Below are positions 1-8,431 of a stretch of DNA of 64,000 bases, in pieces. Source of the DNA: Zavarzinella sp. (GTDB lineage: Bacteria; Planctomycetota; Planctomycetia; Gemmatales; Gemmataceae); assembly GCA_041399155.1 (NCBI GenBank), contig JAWKTI010000002.1, forward strand, positions 310,001 to 374,000, read 5' to 3'. The first letter of the stretch is position 1. Every line of letters begins with the position of its first letter. Both the position numbers and the translations under genes were made by a program. Below the pieces are notes generated by a model, which saw only the letters and a list, made by a program, of their open reading frames with translations, was not told the DNA's origin and ran no database searches.

Positions 1-760
1 GCAAACCTTCACCGCGTAAGGAGTTACGTGCTGTCCAGCCTGCCACTGGTGCGAGCACAATCAACACGATCAAAGCGATTTTTGCCCAATTTTGCCGCCA
101 GTTGCCCCACGTCAGGATCAGGATGGCGGGTAGAAAAACCAGCCCCACTGGTCGCAGCAAGGTGGCTGTTGCAAAACCAACCCCTGCCATGAAGCAGATT
201 CTCCACGTCAATGGGCGGGTGAGCTGGTACAGGCCAAAGAGAAAGGCAGCGTTAAACATTGATTCCGTCAGCAGAATATTATCCGCTGACACCACGGCAG
301 GGTGAATGGCATACAGCCACCCAGCCATCAGTGCCCCACGGTGGGAATGGGTGAGCCGGAAAATCCATTGTGTCAGCAGCCAGACGGACGCAATTCCGCA
401 CAAAGTTTGCAGGAAAAGCACGATTCGGTAATCGGTGAGGTGCCCCAACATCAGCACTGTAGGATAGCCCGGGGTGCGAATCGCATCGGGATACAATCCA
501 TGTTCATCTTTTGGTGGGCGAGAACCATTAGAATCCCGAAGCCGTCCCACCGCTTTGCCGTGATAGCCAGTATCTTCCGCACGCCCAAATGACTGGTGAT
601 GAACCATGTTCTGGGCCAATTCCTGATACTGAAAACTGTCTGGTCGCTGGGCACGCTCAATCTCCCACAGTGGGCCGGTGACAAACAGGCCGAGTCGCAA
701 TGTCGCAGCCACAACGATCAGCCAGAATATTCTCTTGCCACGGATCAGATCTGCGGTCAT
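1..760 (-). CDS. GT39/ArnT-like membrane glycosyltransferase (3' end outside window)
   Basis: Reading the minus strand from an ATG at 758-760 gives an open frame that runs off the left edge; about 253 residues are visible. It starts with a membrane segment (residues ~11-30), followed by an extracytoplasmic loop with an Asp at residue 41 (DSFQY), the RTPGYP motif at ~95-100, and then several more hydrophobic helices. This layout is that of the dolichyl-phosphate-mannose/ArnT family (GT39), integral membrane enzymes that move a sugar from a lipid carrier to an acceptor. The acceptor cannot be inferred. The start overlaps the stop of the upstream acyltransferase by 4 bases (ATGA), so the two are probably translationally coupled and act on the same surface polysaccharide or lipid. 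Confidence 0.75.
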   Translation of the reverse strand, partial: MTADLIRGKRIFWLIVVAATLRLGLFVTGPLWEIERAQRPDSFQYQELAQNMVHHQSFGRAEDTGYHGKAVGRLRDSNGSRPPKDEHGLYPDAIRTPGYPTVLMLGHLTDYRIVLFLQTLCGIASVWLLTQWIFRLTHSHRGALMAGWLYAIHPAVVSADNILLTESMFNAAFLFGLYQLTRPLTWRICFMAGVGFATATLLRPVGLVFLPAILILTWGNWRQNWAKIALIVLIVLAPVAGWTARNSLRGEGL

Positions 761-1377
761 GCCGTCTCAACCTCTTGTTCCAGTGCCGCTTCAGCGCGTG
801 TCTTAATTACTTTGGCGGGAATCCCCCCAGCAATCACCCACGTGGGGATCGGTTTGGTCACAATCGCCCCTGCTGCAATCACCGTTTCTTCACCCACATC
901 AGCCATAATAATTGCCCCACTGCCGATCCACACACCTCGTCCAATGGTTACGGTGGTGAATTCACCCGGTTGTTCCCGAATTGGCCTGGTCAGGTCGGCG
1001 ATTCCGTGCATCTTTCCCCCACTGGGAATCTGCACGGCGGTCGCAATCAGAACATCGCGTTCCACCACCACGTTTCCTAATGAACAATAGGGTCCGATGT
1101 AGACGTTGGGACCGATTTTGCATTGAACTCGCGAAAAAATTGTCCCAAATCCAATTGAAGCGGTGGGGTGGCATTCTTCCAGAATCCATGCCAGTGTGGC
1201 ACGTCGCAGATATTGGCCAATCAGACCAGGGAGAAGTGCCATCAACTGACTGGTGCCTTCCAGTGCCCGATTTTTTCCAAGGAGCGGAATTTTCAGAAAA
1301 TGCATGAAAAGCAATGGCAGCACCGCGATGGTGGCGAGCCCACGGACAGAAGATTTGATAATTTCGCGTAAGTTCAT
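757..1377 (-). CDS. hexapeptide-repeat (left-handed beta-helix) acyltransferase
   Basis: The protein has an N-terminal hydrophobic segment followed by hexapeptide-type repeats with regularly spaced I/V/L residues (e.g. IGPNVYIGPYCSLGN, VWIGSGAIIMADVG, VIAAGAIVTK) and the usual ending VIAGGIPAKVI. This is the signature of LbH acetyl/acyltransferases that modify sugars or lipid precursors with CoA or ACP donors. The open frame extends to 1425, but I prefer the ATG at 1375-1377 (MNLREII): it removes an overlap with the upstream gene and puts the hydrophobic helix near the N terminus. The stop overlaps the start of the GT39-like gene (ATGA), indicating an operon for envelope glycan or glycolipid decoration. 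The exact substrate is unknown. Confidence 0.8.
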   Translation of the reverse strand: MNLREIIKSSVRGLATIAVLPLLFMHFLKIPLLGKNRALEGTSQLMALLPGLIGQYLRRATLAWILEECHPTASIGFGTIFSRVQCKIGPNVYIGPYCSLGNVVVERDVLIATAVQIPSGGKMHGIADLTRPIREQPGEFTTVTIGRGVWIGSGAIIMADVGEETVIAAGAIVTKPIPTWVIAGGIPAKVIKTRAEAALEQEVETA

Positions 1378-1405
1378 TATTGATAAGCAGTTGCGTGAAA
1401 AGTGA

Positions 1406-1873
1406 TTAATCATCCAGCGACGCACGGTAGCGTTTCTGTTCCGCCTTCAGTGCGACGAGCATTCTGCTGAGCAGTCGCACGTGCAGCACCAGTAACACCA
1501 GGGCGTTGATTCCTGCAAAAATGAGAATCATGATACCGATCCCGTCAAAGTCCGCACGAGTGTAGGTAGATCGGTAGCTATTATATCCGTACCCGTAATA
1601 CGAAAACCTCTCTTCAAAATAACCTAATGGCTCGCCCAGGAAAATGATCATCGCGGACAGGGCGGTGCTTCCCAGAATCATCCAGGTAGCAGTCATCAAA
1701 AAATCTTTCAGAGCCGATTCTGGTTCCTTGGCACGCAATTGGCTGGTCAGTCGGGAGAAAAACAGAAAACTCGCCGCTAGATGGCCAAGTAAAAATAGCC
1801 CCGCAGCAATCATGGCAAAAATTGAAAGTGCTTCGCGAGATCGATTATCGTAAAGTCCACTAACATTCAACAA
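1406..1873 (-). CDS. C-terminal membrane half of a probably frameshifted zinc-ribbon protein
   Basis: This open frame begins with TTG and encodes about four hydrophobic helices and a basic tail, with no domain I recognise on its own. It overlaps the end of the upstream zinc-ribbon ORF (1860-2408) by 14 bases in another frame. The order and spacing of its helices resemble the C-terminal half of the intact neighbour at 2423-3754: a helix around ALSIFAMIAAG, an amphipathic stretch, two more helices, and a final basic segment. I therefore read it as the continuation of 1860-2408 after a frame change. If independent it would be an orphan small membrane protein, which I think less likely. Confidence 0.5.
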   Translation of the reverse strand: MLNVSGLYDNRSREALSIFAMIAAGLFLLGHLAASFLFFSRLTSQLRAKEPESALKDFLMTATWMILGSTALSAMIIFLGEPLGYFEERFSYYGYGYNSYRSTYTRADFDGIGIMILIFAGINALVLLVLHVRLLSRMLVALKAEQKRYRASLDD

Positions 1874-2408
1874 CAGTGCGAAAAACAGCGGAATGCGTGC
1901 CCAAAAACAACAAACCTCGCACCTTAGCCGGTGTGCGTGCAGTGATCTCTTCAGGTAACCAGAACGTGGTCATACGTGAAATGAACAGGATCACCACCAG
2001 AATCACGATCGGTGAGGCGGTGATGATGATTAACATCACAATAAACAGGCTTTGCAACAAGCCATCAAACGCTCTTTCGAATAATTCCGTCAGAATAATG
2101 GTCACAAAAATCGCAATTGCGGAAATAAAGACCATGAAGATGGAAATTCGCTCGTACTGCACCGATTTGAGTGCCCGCGACCAATTGATTCTGGGCTCTT
2201 CTATCGAATCGTCCGGATCAACAATCGGTCTCGAACGCTTCTTTCTGGGTGGGGGCGGCAAATCTTCCGTGGGTCTCGAAACCGAAACACCCACCACCAA
2301 TACTTCACGACAACCTGGGCAACGTGTCTGTCGACCTGAAAATTCAGGCCGTACAAGAAATTTACGCTGGCAGCTTGAATTTTTACAGACAATTTCCAAT
2401 GTGTTCAT
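1860..2408 (-). CDS. MJ0042-type zinc-ribbon membrane protein, N-terminal half (apparent frameshift)
   Basis: Residues ~9-40 hold a zinc ribbon of the MJ0042 kind (C-K-N-S-S-C and C-P-G-C pairs). A Pro/Arg/Lys-rich linker follows (PPPPRKKRSR), then two membrane helices at about 95-140. The last ~15 residues look unrelated to the rest. Shifting frame inside the minus-strand run TTTGTTGTTTTTGGGC (plus 1899-1914) would join the protein to the ORF at 1406-1873 and yield a ~335-residue protein laid out like the intact neighbour. Zinc-ribbon plus membrane proteins of this type are common in planctomycetes but have no established role. Whether the frame change is a mutation, recoding or an assembly error cannot be told from the sequence. 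Confidence 0.6.
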   Translation of the reverse strand: MNTLEIVCKNSSCQRKFLVRPEFSGRQTRCPGCREVLVVGVSVSRPTEDLPPPPRKKRSRPIVDPDDSIEEPRINWSRALKSVQYERISIFMVFISAIAIFVTIILTELFERAFDGLLQSLFIVMLIIITASPIVILVVILFISRMTTFWLPEEITARTPAKVRGLLFLGTHSAVFRTVVEC

Positions 2409-2422
2409 GGGTGCGTGCTCAG

Positions 2423-3754
2423 TTAGCGAACCGTCACTTCCCCGTTAAGATATCGTCGTACCGCTGCTTTTGCACTGGAAAGTAAAAAGATGTAACGTGC
2501 AATAATTGAAATCAGTGCCAGCCACAGTACGCCCAGCCAGATAAACAGGTGTTGTATCTGGGCATCTAGTTTCGCCTGCAGGCGGAAACCCTGAAATACG
2601 CGAGCTTCAAGATCTGCCACCAGTGGGCCCATTGGTTTGAAAATGCTGAAAATGATCACGCCAGCCACGATCAGCACGGTACCTGCGTAAAACGCTGCTA
2701 CTTTTCGTTGTAGTTCTGGTGCCCCCACGCTCCAGCCAATCTGGCCGATGTATTGCAGGAAAAGCAGGTCGGCAATAATTGCACCTGCAATTCCCAGAAT
2801 CAGTGCCCGCGAAAAACTATAAGTGGGCAGTTGCAGATTTTGCAGTTTGACTGCAATCGCGGGTACATATAAGGCACCAACAAAGCCTAGACCGATCAGT
2901 CCAATCAGTGTCCAAAAGGCCGCACCGCTGGCCAATCCCCCCACATGGGCTTCCGCAGGGGTGCCCACGCACCGCAGGCGGCCAAACAGCAGGCACAATG
3001 CAAACAGGGTCAGCAGACCACCCACGGAAAGAATCAGGGTTTCCTGCCACAGTGGGGCCCCCACAATGCCAATCAGCCCTGGCCCCACCTTCAACGCGGA
3101 AGCAGGGTGGGCACCCAGCCAGATAAAATGTCCTAACACGCTGATGCAAGCCAGAAACAGAAACACCACGGCGGTGCGGATCAGGCCAATGGCTAATTTG
3201 ATCCCCGCCCAACTGGTATTCACTGGAACCGTGGGACCAGCCTGTTGTGGTTGGGGGGCTGGCATCGGCTGACGGGGTGCAGGTGGCTGTTGGTGTTGTG
3301 GATGCTGCTGCTGTTGATAAGGCATCGGTGCGGGTGCTGGGGCCGGAGCTGGTGCAGGACGGTTACCCGGTGCCACGGGAATAGTTCCCCCACGTGCCGG
3401 TGGAATGCCGGAAATATCGGGGGTCGATTGAAACGCCTGTTGTTGTGGCATTCGAATCGATGGCGGTGCCGGCAGTGCCGTATTGCCAATATTAAAGTCA
3501 ATTTCACCCGGACGGGCGCCGGACGCGGGTGGTTCTGCACCAGAAACATCTTCCGCCAACGGGCGACCGCCAGTCAGCATCGATTCCGGTGCCTGCGGAG
3601 CCCCCACGTCCAGTCCGAAGTGGGAAACCGGAGCAAGCGTCGCTGGCACCTGCAGCACCGCACCGCAGGATGGGCACCGAACGCGACCGCCTATCGATTC
3701 ATCACGTACGCGGAAGGGTTTATGACACTTCGGACAGTTCAACGTGATTGGCAT
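2423..3754 (-). CDS. MJ0042-type zinc-ribbon protein with Pro/Gln-rich linker and membrane domain
   Basis: The protein opens with a zinc ribbon (CPKCHKPF at ~8-15 and CPSCGAVL at ~28-35), continues into a long low-complexity linker rich in Pro, Ala and Gln (~60-175), and ends in about six hydrophobic helices (~185-430). The ribbon would face the cytoplasm. The family is frequent in planctomycetes; a role in membrane-linked sensing or assembly is only inference. It lies just upstream of the frameshifted relative at 1406-2408, 15 bases from it, so the pair is a tandem duplication in one transcription unit. It starts 377 bases from the divergent kinase gene, whose N terminus also carries a zinc ribbon. 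Confidence 0.8.
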   Translation of the reverse strand: MPITLNCPKCHKPFRVRDESIGGRVRCPSCGAVLQVPATLAPVSHFGLDVGAPQAPESMLTGGRPLAEDVSGAEPPASGARPGEIDFNIGNTALPAPPSIRMPQQQAFQSTPDISGIPPARGGTIPVAPGNRPAPAPAPAPAPMPYQQQQHPQHQQPPAPRQPMPAPQPQQAGPTVPVNTSWAGIKLAIGLIRTAVVFLFLACISVLGHFIWLGAHPASALKVGPGLIGIVGAPLWQETLILSVGGLLTLFALCLLFGRLRCVGTPAEAHVGGLASGAAFWTLIGLIGLGFVGALYVPAIAVKLQNLQLPTYSFSRALILGIAGAIIADLLFLQYIGQIGWSVGAPELQRKVAAFYAGTVLIVAGVIIFSIFKPMGPLVADLEARVFQGFRLQAKLDAQIQHLFIWLGVLWLALISIIARYIFLLSSAKAAVRRYLNGEVTVR

Positions 3755-4131
3755 GAAATCGGTTCCCGTTCAATTGCGTGTTATCCCCAACAATTCTAGT
3801 ATTATTCCCCCATGATCAAATCGACGCAATTCATCCGTTCGATTTTTTTGCCATTTTTTGCCATTTTTCTCCCACGGCGGGGAAAATTGTCCGAAAAATA
3901 ACTCGCCACGCCCACCAGTAGCAATCATTACCCGAAAATATTGGAGTCCGGTACCGAAAATCCTGTGGATTGCCATAACCTGGGCACCATGCAAAGTAAC
4001 CTTCCCATTGAAGTGTGCTTTGACTTTGAAATATGAGATCTATCTAATATTTTCATTTTTGCTGTTTTGTCGTTGCAATACTTTTTTACATTTGCAACAA
4101 TTTCAACATCCTTGCTCCGGGAATTTGCCTC
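3755..4131. other. divergent intergenic region
   Basis: This 377-base gap separates two divergent genes and should contain both promoters. It holds a short direct repetition of TTTTTTGCCA around 3845-3865 and AT-rich stretches near 4040-4090. I see no RNA gene or convincing operator. Confidence 0.5.
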
Positions 4132-6213
4132 GTGTCTTCATCCTTTTCCTGCACTCGATGTTCCACGCCACTTCCAGTGGGGGTGCTGTCCTGTCCCAGT
4201 TGTGGTGAGCAGTTCGAACTCGACCAGTTCACCAACACTTTGATCGCCAGGCGTGCCGAAAGTGTTACCATTTCAGAAGTAACTGCACCAACGCAGGATA
4301 TCACTGTTGGGGATGATGCACCCACCGTCGATGTACCGAGCAAAACTTCCCCCGCGATCCCGGAATACGACGAAGAAGTCGAACAATTGCCCCACGCACC
4401 GGTGATTCCGGGCTATTGCCTTTTCAAAGAACTGGGTGCTGGTGGCATGGGGGCTGTTTTTCTGGCTCAACAACGCCTGACCCGCAAGCTCTTTGCCATC
4501 AAAGTAATATCCGATCACCGTCGAAATTCGCCGGAACATGTGGAACGCTTCCGCCGCGAAGCCCGTTCCCAGGCACAGATCGACCACCCGAACGTGGTAA
4601 AAGTGCACCACGTGGGGGGACCTGACGAGTTGCCCCACTTTACGATGGAATATCTTCAGGCAAATTCGCTCAGCGAATTGCTGAAAACTGGTCCATTGGC
4701 AGCGGAACAGGCGGTGAAGATCATCCGCGATAGTTGCCTCGGTGTACAGGCCGCCCACGCGCAGGGAATTATCCACCGCGATCTGAAGCCCGGCAACATT
4801 CTTTTGACAACAGATGGGGTTGCGAAAGTTGCTGATTTTGGCCTGGCGAAAGTGAATGGGGATGATTCGTTGACCTTTACTGATGCGGTGATGGGCACAC
4901 TGCGTTACATGTCGCCGATGCAGGCAAAAGGTGAGAAAGCAACCCCTGCCTGTGATGTTTTTGCATTGGGTGCCACTCTGCATTACGCATTGACAAAGTT
5001 CAATCCATTCAAAGACCTCGATGAAAAGCAGATATTACTTGCCAAGGCAACTTCTCAGGAAAGTTTGTTGCTTCCACCAAATCAGTTGAATCATTCGATC
5101 TGCCCAATCATCAGCGCGATTGTTGATAAAGCAACCGCACATGAACCTGCTGATCGGTATCAGACTGCTGCTGATTTCGCTGCCGACCTGGAGGCCTGGC
5201 TGCAAAAAGAGCCCACCACAGCCAGACCATTAACAGGTTTGCAGAAAATACGCTGGAGGGTAAGGAAGCACCGGAAACAGATTACGATGACGTTGCTGGC
5301 GGTAATGGCGACTGCGGCAGTTGGCTTTGCTGCGGCAATGACATTCGGAAACCCAACGTCGCAGTTGCCCCCACAATCGCTGTCAGCACCGCAAGTGGTG
5401 GTTGACCCGCTGGCAGAGATGGAAAAAGATTTAGCAGCCCTGCAACCGGGTGAAAAATACGTGGTAGTCGGCCCCACCGGATTGCCAAAGTGGCACCAGT
5501 GGCCAGTAGGGGATGCAATACTCGGAAACACAATTTTTGGGGATAATTCAGCAAGCTTTCAGACTCAAATTGTTTCAATGCTCAAGCTGGTTCACAATCC
5601 CATGCACGAACGGTATCGAGTACGGTTCGAGTTAAGGCATGGGACATTTCCCGGCAAAGCATCTCGCGTTGGGTTTTTCTTCGGATTTGAAGATGCTGAA
5701 ACATCCGATGGCGAACGTGCCATGCGTGCAATCGTACTTAAATACAGTGATTTTCTACGAGATGGTGATCAAACACCACCTGCGGTGCTGGCAAGCCATA
5801 AAACTTATATTGATGATGAACGTGCATTTCAACACAATGGAAAATGGATCCATCAGGGATCGCAGGTGTTCTCCGGAGGTCCCGGCGCGAGTTTGTTGGG
5901 ATTTCAGCCAATGAATGCAATCTCCCGCATGAACGATTATCGCACCTTTTGGTGCGATGTGACCCCGGAAGGGATTGCGTTGAACATGCAATTTGCAGAT
6001 CATGTAAAAACTGCCTTTTATTCAAAAGAAAATCTAGATAGTGGGCACCGTCCCGGTGGGCTGAACCATACTTTCAGTAATGGCGTGACAGCACGCTTTC
6101 TACCTTGGAGTCCCAAACGTCCCCTGGGCATCTACGCCAATAATACAACTATTGCATTTCGCAATGTGACTATTGAAAAATTACCTTTAATTAAAGGGAA
6201 AAATGAGCAGTAA
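4132..6213 (+). CDS. membrane Ser/Thr protein kinase with N-terminal zinc ribbon
   Basis: The GTG start is followed by a short zinc ribbon (CTRC at ~7-10, CPSC at ~21-24). A PknB-type kinase domain runs from ~92 to 370, with glycine loop GAGGMG at 103-107, ATP-binding Lys124 (AIKVI), catalytic HRDLKPGN from 215 and DFG at 235-237. A single membrane helix lies at ~383-405 and the C terminus (~410-693) is extracytoplasmic with no named domain recognised. The APE-type motif reads SPM at 261-263 instead of the usual SPE: the conserved Glu is Met (codon 4918-4920). The enzyme should phosphorylate Ser/Thr in response to an outside signal. Its end overlaps the next gene by 11 bases, so the two are translated together. 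Confidence 0.9.
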   Translation: MSSSFSCTRCSTPLPVGVLSCPSCGEQFELDQFTNTLIARRAESVTISEVTAPTQDITVGDDAPTVDVPSKTSPAIPEYDEEVEQLPHAPVIPGYCLFKELGAGGMGAVFLAQQRLTRKLFAIKVISDHRRNSPEHVERFRREARSQAQIDHPNVVKVHHVGGPDELPHFTMEYLQANSLSELLKTGPLAAEQAVKIIRDSCLGVQAAHAQGIIHRDLKPGNILLTTDGVAKVADFGLAKVNGDDSLTFTDAVMGTLRYMSPMQAKGEKATPACDVFALGATLHYALTKFNPFKDLDEKQILLAKATSQESLLLPPNQLNHSICPIISAIVDKATAHEPADRYQTAADFAADLEAWLQKEPTTARPLTGLQKIRWRVRKHRKQITMTLLAVMATAAVGFAAAMTFGNPTSQLPPQSLSAPQVVVDPLAEMEKDLAALQPGEKYVVVGPTGLPKWHQWPVGDAILGNTIFGDNSASFQTQIVSMLKLVHNPMHERYRVRFELRHGTFPGKASRVGFFFGFEDAETSDGERAMRAIVLKYSDFLRDGDQTPPAVLASHKTYIDDERAFQHNGKWIHQGSQVFSGGPGASLLGFQPMNAISRMNDYRTFWCDVTPEGIALNMQFADHVKTAFYSKENLDSGHRPGGLNHTFSNGVTARFLPWSPKRPLGIYANNTTIAFRNVTIEKLPLIKGKNEQ

Positions 6214-6574
6214 ATCTAAAAATGTTGATATTACAAATCTAACTATCGATTCGCCGAGTTCTGGCGATCCCATCATCAGTTCATTTACTGTGTATGGCAC
6301 TGGTGACAACGGTGACTTCGTATGGCTATATGTTTACGACAACCAGGATAATCTCCGATTTTCTTCTCAAAATGGCACACTGATTAGCAATGAAGCTTGG
6401 TCAATAAATGTAAGCATAGGAAACTGCACCAATTCGCCGCATTCTCTCAGAGCCTATGTCTCAGATGCAGAAGATAGCGAACCCAATCCTGCCGAAGATA
6501 CATATATCCAAATCAATAACTTAACGATTGCTTGTGTTGGCGCAGAGCCACCTATCACAATCACAATACTTTAA
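6203..6574 (+). CDS. small beta-rich orphan protein coupled to the kinase
   Basis: The 123-residue product has no signal peptide. It is rich in Ser, Asn, Thr and alternating hydrophobics (SFTVYGTGDNGDF, ITITIL), as in a single Ig-like or bacterial adhesion-type beta sandwich. I do not recognise a family. The ATG lies inside the last codons of the kinase gene (11-base overlap), which argues for co-translation and for a role linked to the kinase, perhaps as ligand or substrate; that is inference. Base composition is more AT-rich than the kinase. Confidence 0.6.
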   Translation: MSSKSKNVDITNLTIDSPSSGDPIISSFTVYGTGDNGDFVWLYVYDNQDNLRFSSQNGTLISNEAWSINVSIGNCTNSPHSLRAYVSDAEDSEPNPAEDTYIQINNLTIACVGAEPPITITIL

Positions 6575-6600
6575 AATATCTCTGCAGTGGAGTTGAAATC

Positions 6601-6918
6601 ATGGGGAATATCAACGTATCAATAAAATTAGATCATCAGCCTGACGTTCATGAGGATATCTACGTTACAATATATGAAATAACTGATGACGTAGAATCTC
6701 CAGGCAACTACGAAAGAAGAAAAAGACGAACTTTTCAAACAAAGGAATTTGTAAGTCATGAAGGCTTTCAAAGAGATGAAGATGATCGACGTTATTACTC
6801 AAAACAAGTCAGGATCAATTTTCAGGCCGCACAAAATACACCGATCTTGGTTAGAATAACGAATGTTCGCAGATCTACAGTCCATACTGTATCAGTAGTT
6901 GATGCTGCAGGTGATTGA
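6601..6918 (+). CDS. small orphan protein, beta-rich
   Basis: I chose the ATG at 6601 (MGNINVSIKL), 26 bases after the previous stop; the frame is open further upstream, but that part overlaps the previous gene. The 105-residue product is rich in charged residues and alternating strands (IYVTIYEIT, PILVRITNVRR) and ends in VVDAAGD. No family is recognised. It is the third gene of the kinase cluster, shares its AT-rich composition with the second, and may be a further beta-sandwich partner. Confidence 0.55.
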   Translation: MGNINVSIKLDHQPDVHEDIYVTIYEITDDVESPGNYERRKRRTFQTKEFVSHEGFQRDEDDRRYYSKQVRINFQAAQNTPILVRITNVRRSTVHTVSVVDAAGD

Positions 6919-7004
6919 TCAATTATACTATGGGAAAAATCTTATTTTGTTCGAAAAAATCTATATTTTAATCAGTGCAAGGTTTAGTATTTAGTCGACA
7001 ATTT

Positions 7005-7490
7005 TTATCCTTCGCTGCGTTTTTTCTCGCCTGGTTTTGGTTCCGGGTAAGCATCGGGGAGTTCGTTGACCTGGACTTCAGGAACTTCCAGTTCGGAATC
7101 GCTGTCCAGCGTATTCGGTTCGTCGCGGTGCTTCAGCAATTGGAGTACTTCTCTTGTGTTCAATTGCTGAGTATGTTCGTTGGAATTGGCGCTGGGTGCT
7201 GGTTTGGCAACACCATACGTAACGGAGTACTTGAATGAGGCAATTGACACCTGATCGTTGGGCAACAGTGCGGCTCGACGAATCCGTTGACCGTTCACGT
7301 GGGTGCCGTTAGTGCTGCCCAGATCGCGGATCATCACCAGCCCATCAGCCAGCAGCACAGCACAATGGACTTTGGAAATACTTTTGTGATCGATGATCAG
7401 ATCACAGTTTTCTTTGCGGCCAATGACGGTTAATTCCTTCACCAGTTCAATTTCGGGGCCATCATCTAACGGAATCAGCCGTGCTTTCAT
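7005..7490 (-). CDS. FHA-domain protein
   Basis: Residues ~20-100 form a forkhead-associated domain: ELTVIGRKENCDLIIDHKSI, then SKVHC, then DLGSTNGTHVNG. These contain the Gly-Arg, Ser-x-x-His and Asn-Gly residues that bind phosphothreonine peptides. The remaining ~60 residues are acidic and Pro-rich and probably flexible. It is a free-standing cytoplasmic reader of Ser/Thr phosphorylation. The kinase at 4132 lies close by on the other strand and is a natural partner, though this is inferred from position only. Confidence 0.88.
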   Translation of the reverse strand: MKARLIPLDDGPEIELVKELTVIGRKENCDLIIDHKSISKVHCAVLLADGLVMIRDLGSTNGTHVNGQRIRRAALLPNDQVSIASFKYSVTYGVAKPAPSANSNEHTQQLNTREVLQLLKHRDEPNTLDSDSELEVPEVQVNELPDAYPEPKPGEKKRSEG

Positions 7491-7662
7491 TTCTATGCTC
7501 CGCCTTGAAAGATCAAGGGGCTATTGGTAATTGACGATTGAGCCCTATGCAATCTGAACAGCCACAGTTACAGGCAAACAGTTCAAAGGCCATTGTACCA
7601 TTATGCTTCAGGCGCGAAGCGAAGTCTCCATCCATCTTGTACGTAAAATGGGCATATTCTGT

Positions 7663-7916
7663 CACGGGCGGGACGCCCGTGCTACGATTACACTCATGCG
7701 ATGTTGCACATAAAATGTGCATCTCCCCATGATGTTATTTCACGGGCGGGACGCCCGTGCTACGATTACGTTTCAGCCATGTTGCACGTAAATAGGCGTA
7801 ACGCCCATGTAGTTCCATCACGGGCGGGACGCCCGTGCTACTATTTACGTACCAGACATGTTGCACGCAAAATGTGCCTCTCCCCATGGTGTTTTTTTAC
7901 TGGCGGAACGCCCGTG
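7663..7916. repeat. tandem array of REP-like palindromes, ~78-bp period
   Basis: The palindromic core CACGGGCGGGACGCCCGTG occurs at 7663-7681, 7741-7759 and 7819-7837, and in degraded form at 7898-7916. The spacing is 78, 78 and 79 bases. The intervals also resemble each other (GATGTTGCAC or CATGTTGCAC, then AAAATGTGC, then CCCCATG). Single copies occur at 33092-33110, with a related CATGGG/CCCATG palindrome at 33064-33082, and a partial inverted one at 16055-16073. Short ORFs over these elements are artefacts. REP-type repeats are usually moved by RAYT transposases, none of which is present here. Confidence 0.9.
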
Positions 7917-7936
7917 TTACGATTTTGTTTAAGATA

Positions 7937-8422
7937 TCATATCCCAAGTGCAGCGCGTTTTTGGCTAATAAACTTCAAATGGTGGGGAATGTGGTTGGTG
8001 GCTGCCTGAACAACCGCTTCCAAAGAAACCAGCCCCTTGAAACTATGCACCCCAAAGCGGGTGGCCGCATCGGTGGGCAATTTCTTCAGAATGCCGTACA
8101 TTTTGGTACGCATCGCCTGAATCAGATTCATTTCGGCGGCAATATCCCGCTCGTTCGGGTGGGTGGTTTCGTGAAACAGGTTTTCGTCAGCCACCAGCAG
8201 CAACGGGCGTTCGTGGGAGATTACGCGAAACATTCGGTCGCACAGAATTGGCTCAAAATCGGCAATGTGGGAGACCACTTCCATGGTGCTCCACTTCCCA
8301 GGTACGGGACGGGCTTTTAATTGTTCGTCCGTCATTCCTGCAATGGCCTCGGCCAATAACTTCGGCCCTTGCTGATAATTTTCGATCAATTCGGAAAACG
8401 ACATGGTTGTCTCTTGCGTCAT
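7937..8422 (-). CDS. DinB-superfamily protein
   Basis: The ~160-residue product is predicted all-helical, with the pattern of the DinB/YfiT four-helix bundle. A first helix precedes PVPGKWSTMEVVSHIADFE, whose His is a metal-ligand candidate, and the last helix carries NHIPHHLKFI with further ligand His residues. Members bind a divalent metal and many act as thiol-dependent transferases; the substrate here is unknown. A second Met (MSFSELI, 8404) is an alternative start. A promoter-like element lies just upstream at 8441-8469. Confidence 0.8.
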   Translation of the reverse strand: MTQETTMSFSELIENYQQGPKLLAEAIAGMTDEQLKARPVPGKWSTMEVVSHIADFEPILCDRMFRVISHERPLLLVADENLFHETTHPNERDIAAEMNLIQAMRTKMYGILKKLPTDAATRFGVHSFKGLVSLEAVVQAATNHIPHHLKFISQKRAALGI

Positions 8423-8431
8423 GGTATACAG

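Noticed and set aside
7513..8009. Several short frames rich in GRPCY or TGGTPVL residues
   Set aside because: They are translations of the REP palindromes and their flanks, a known source of false gene calls.
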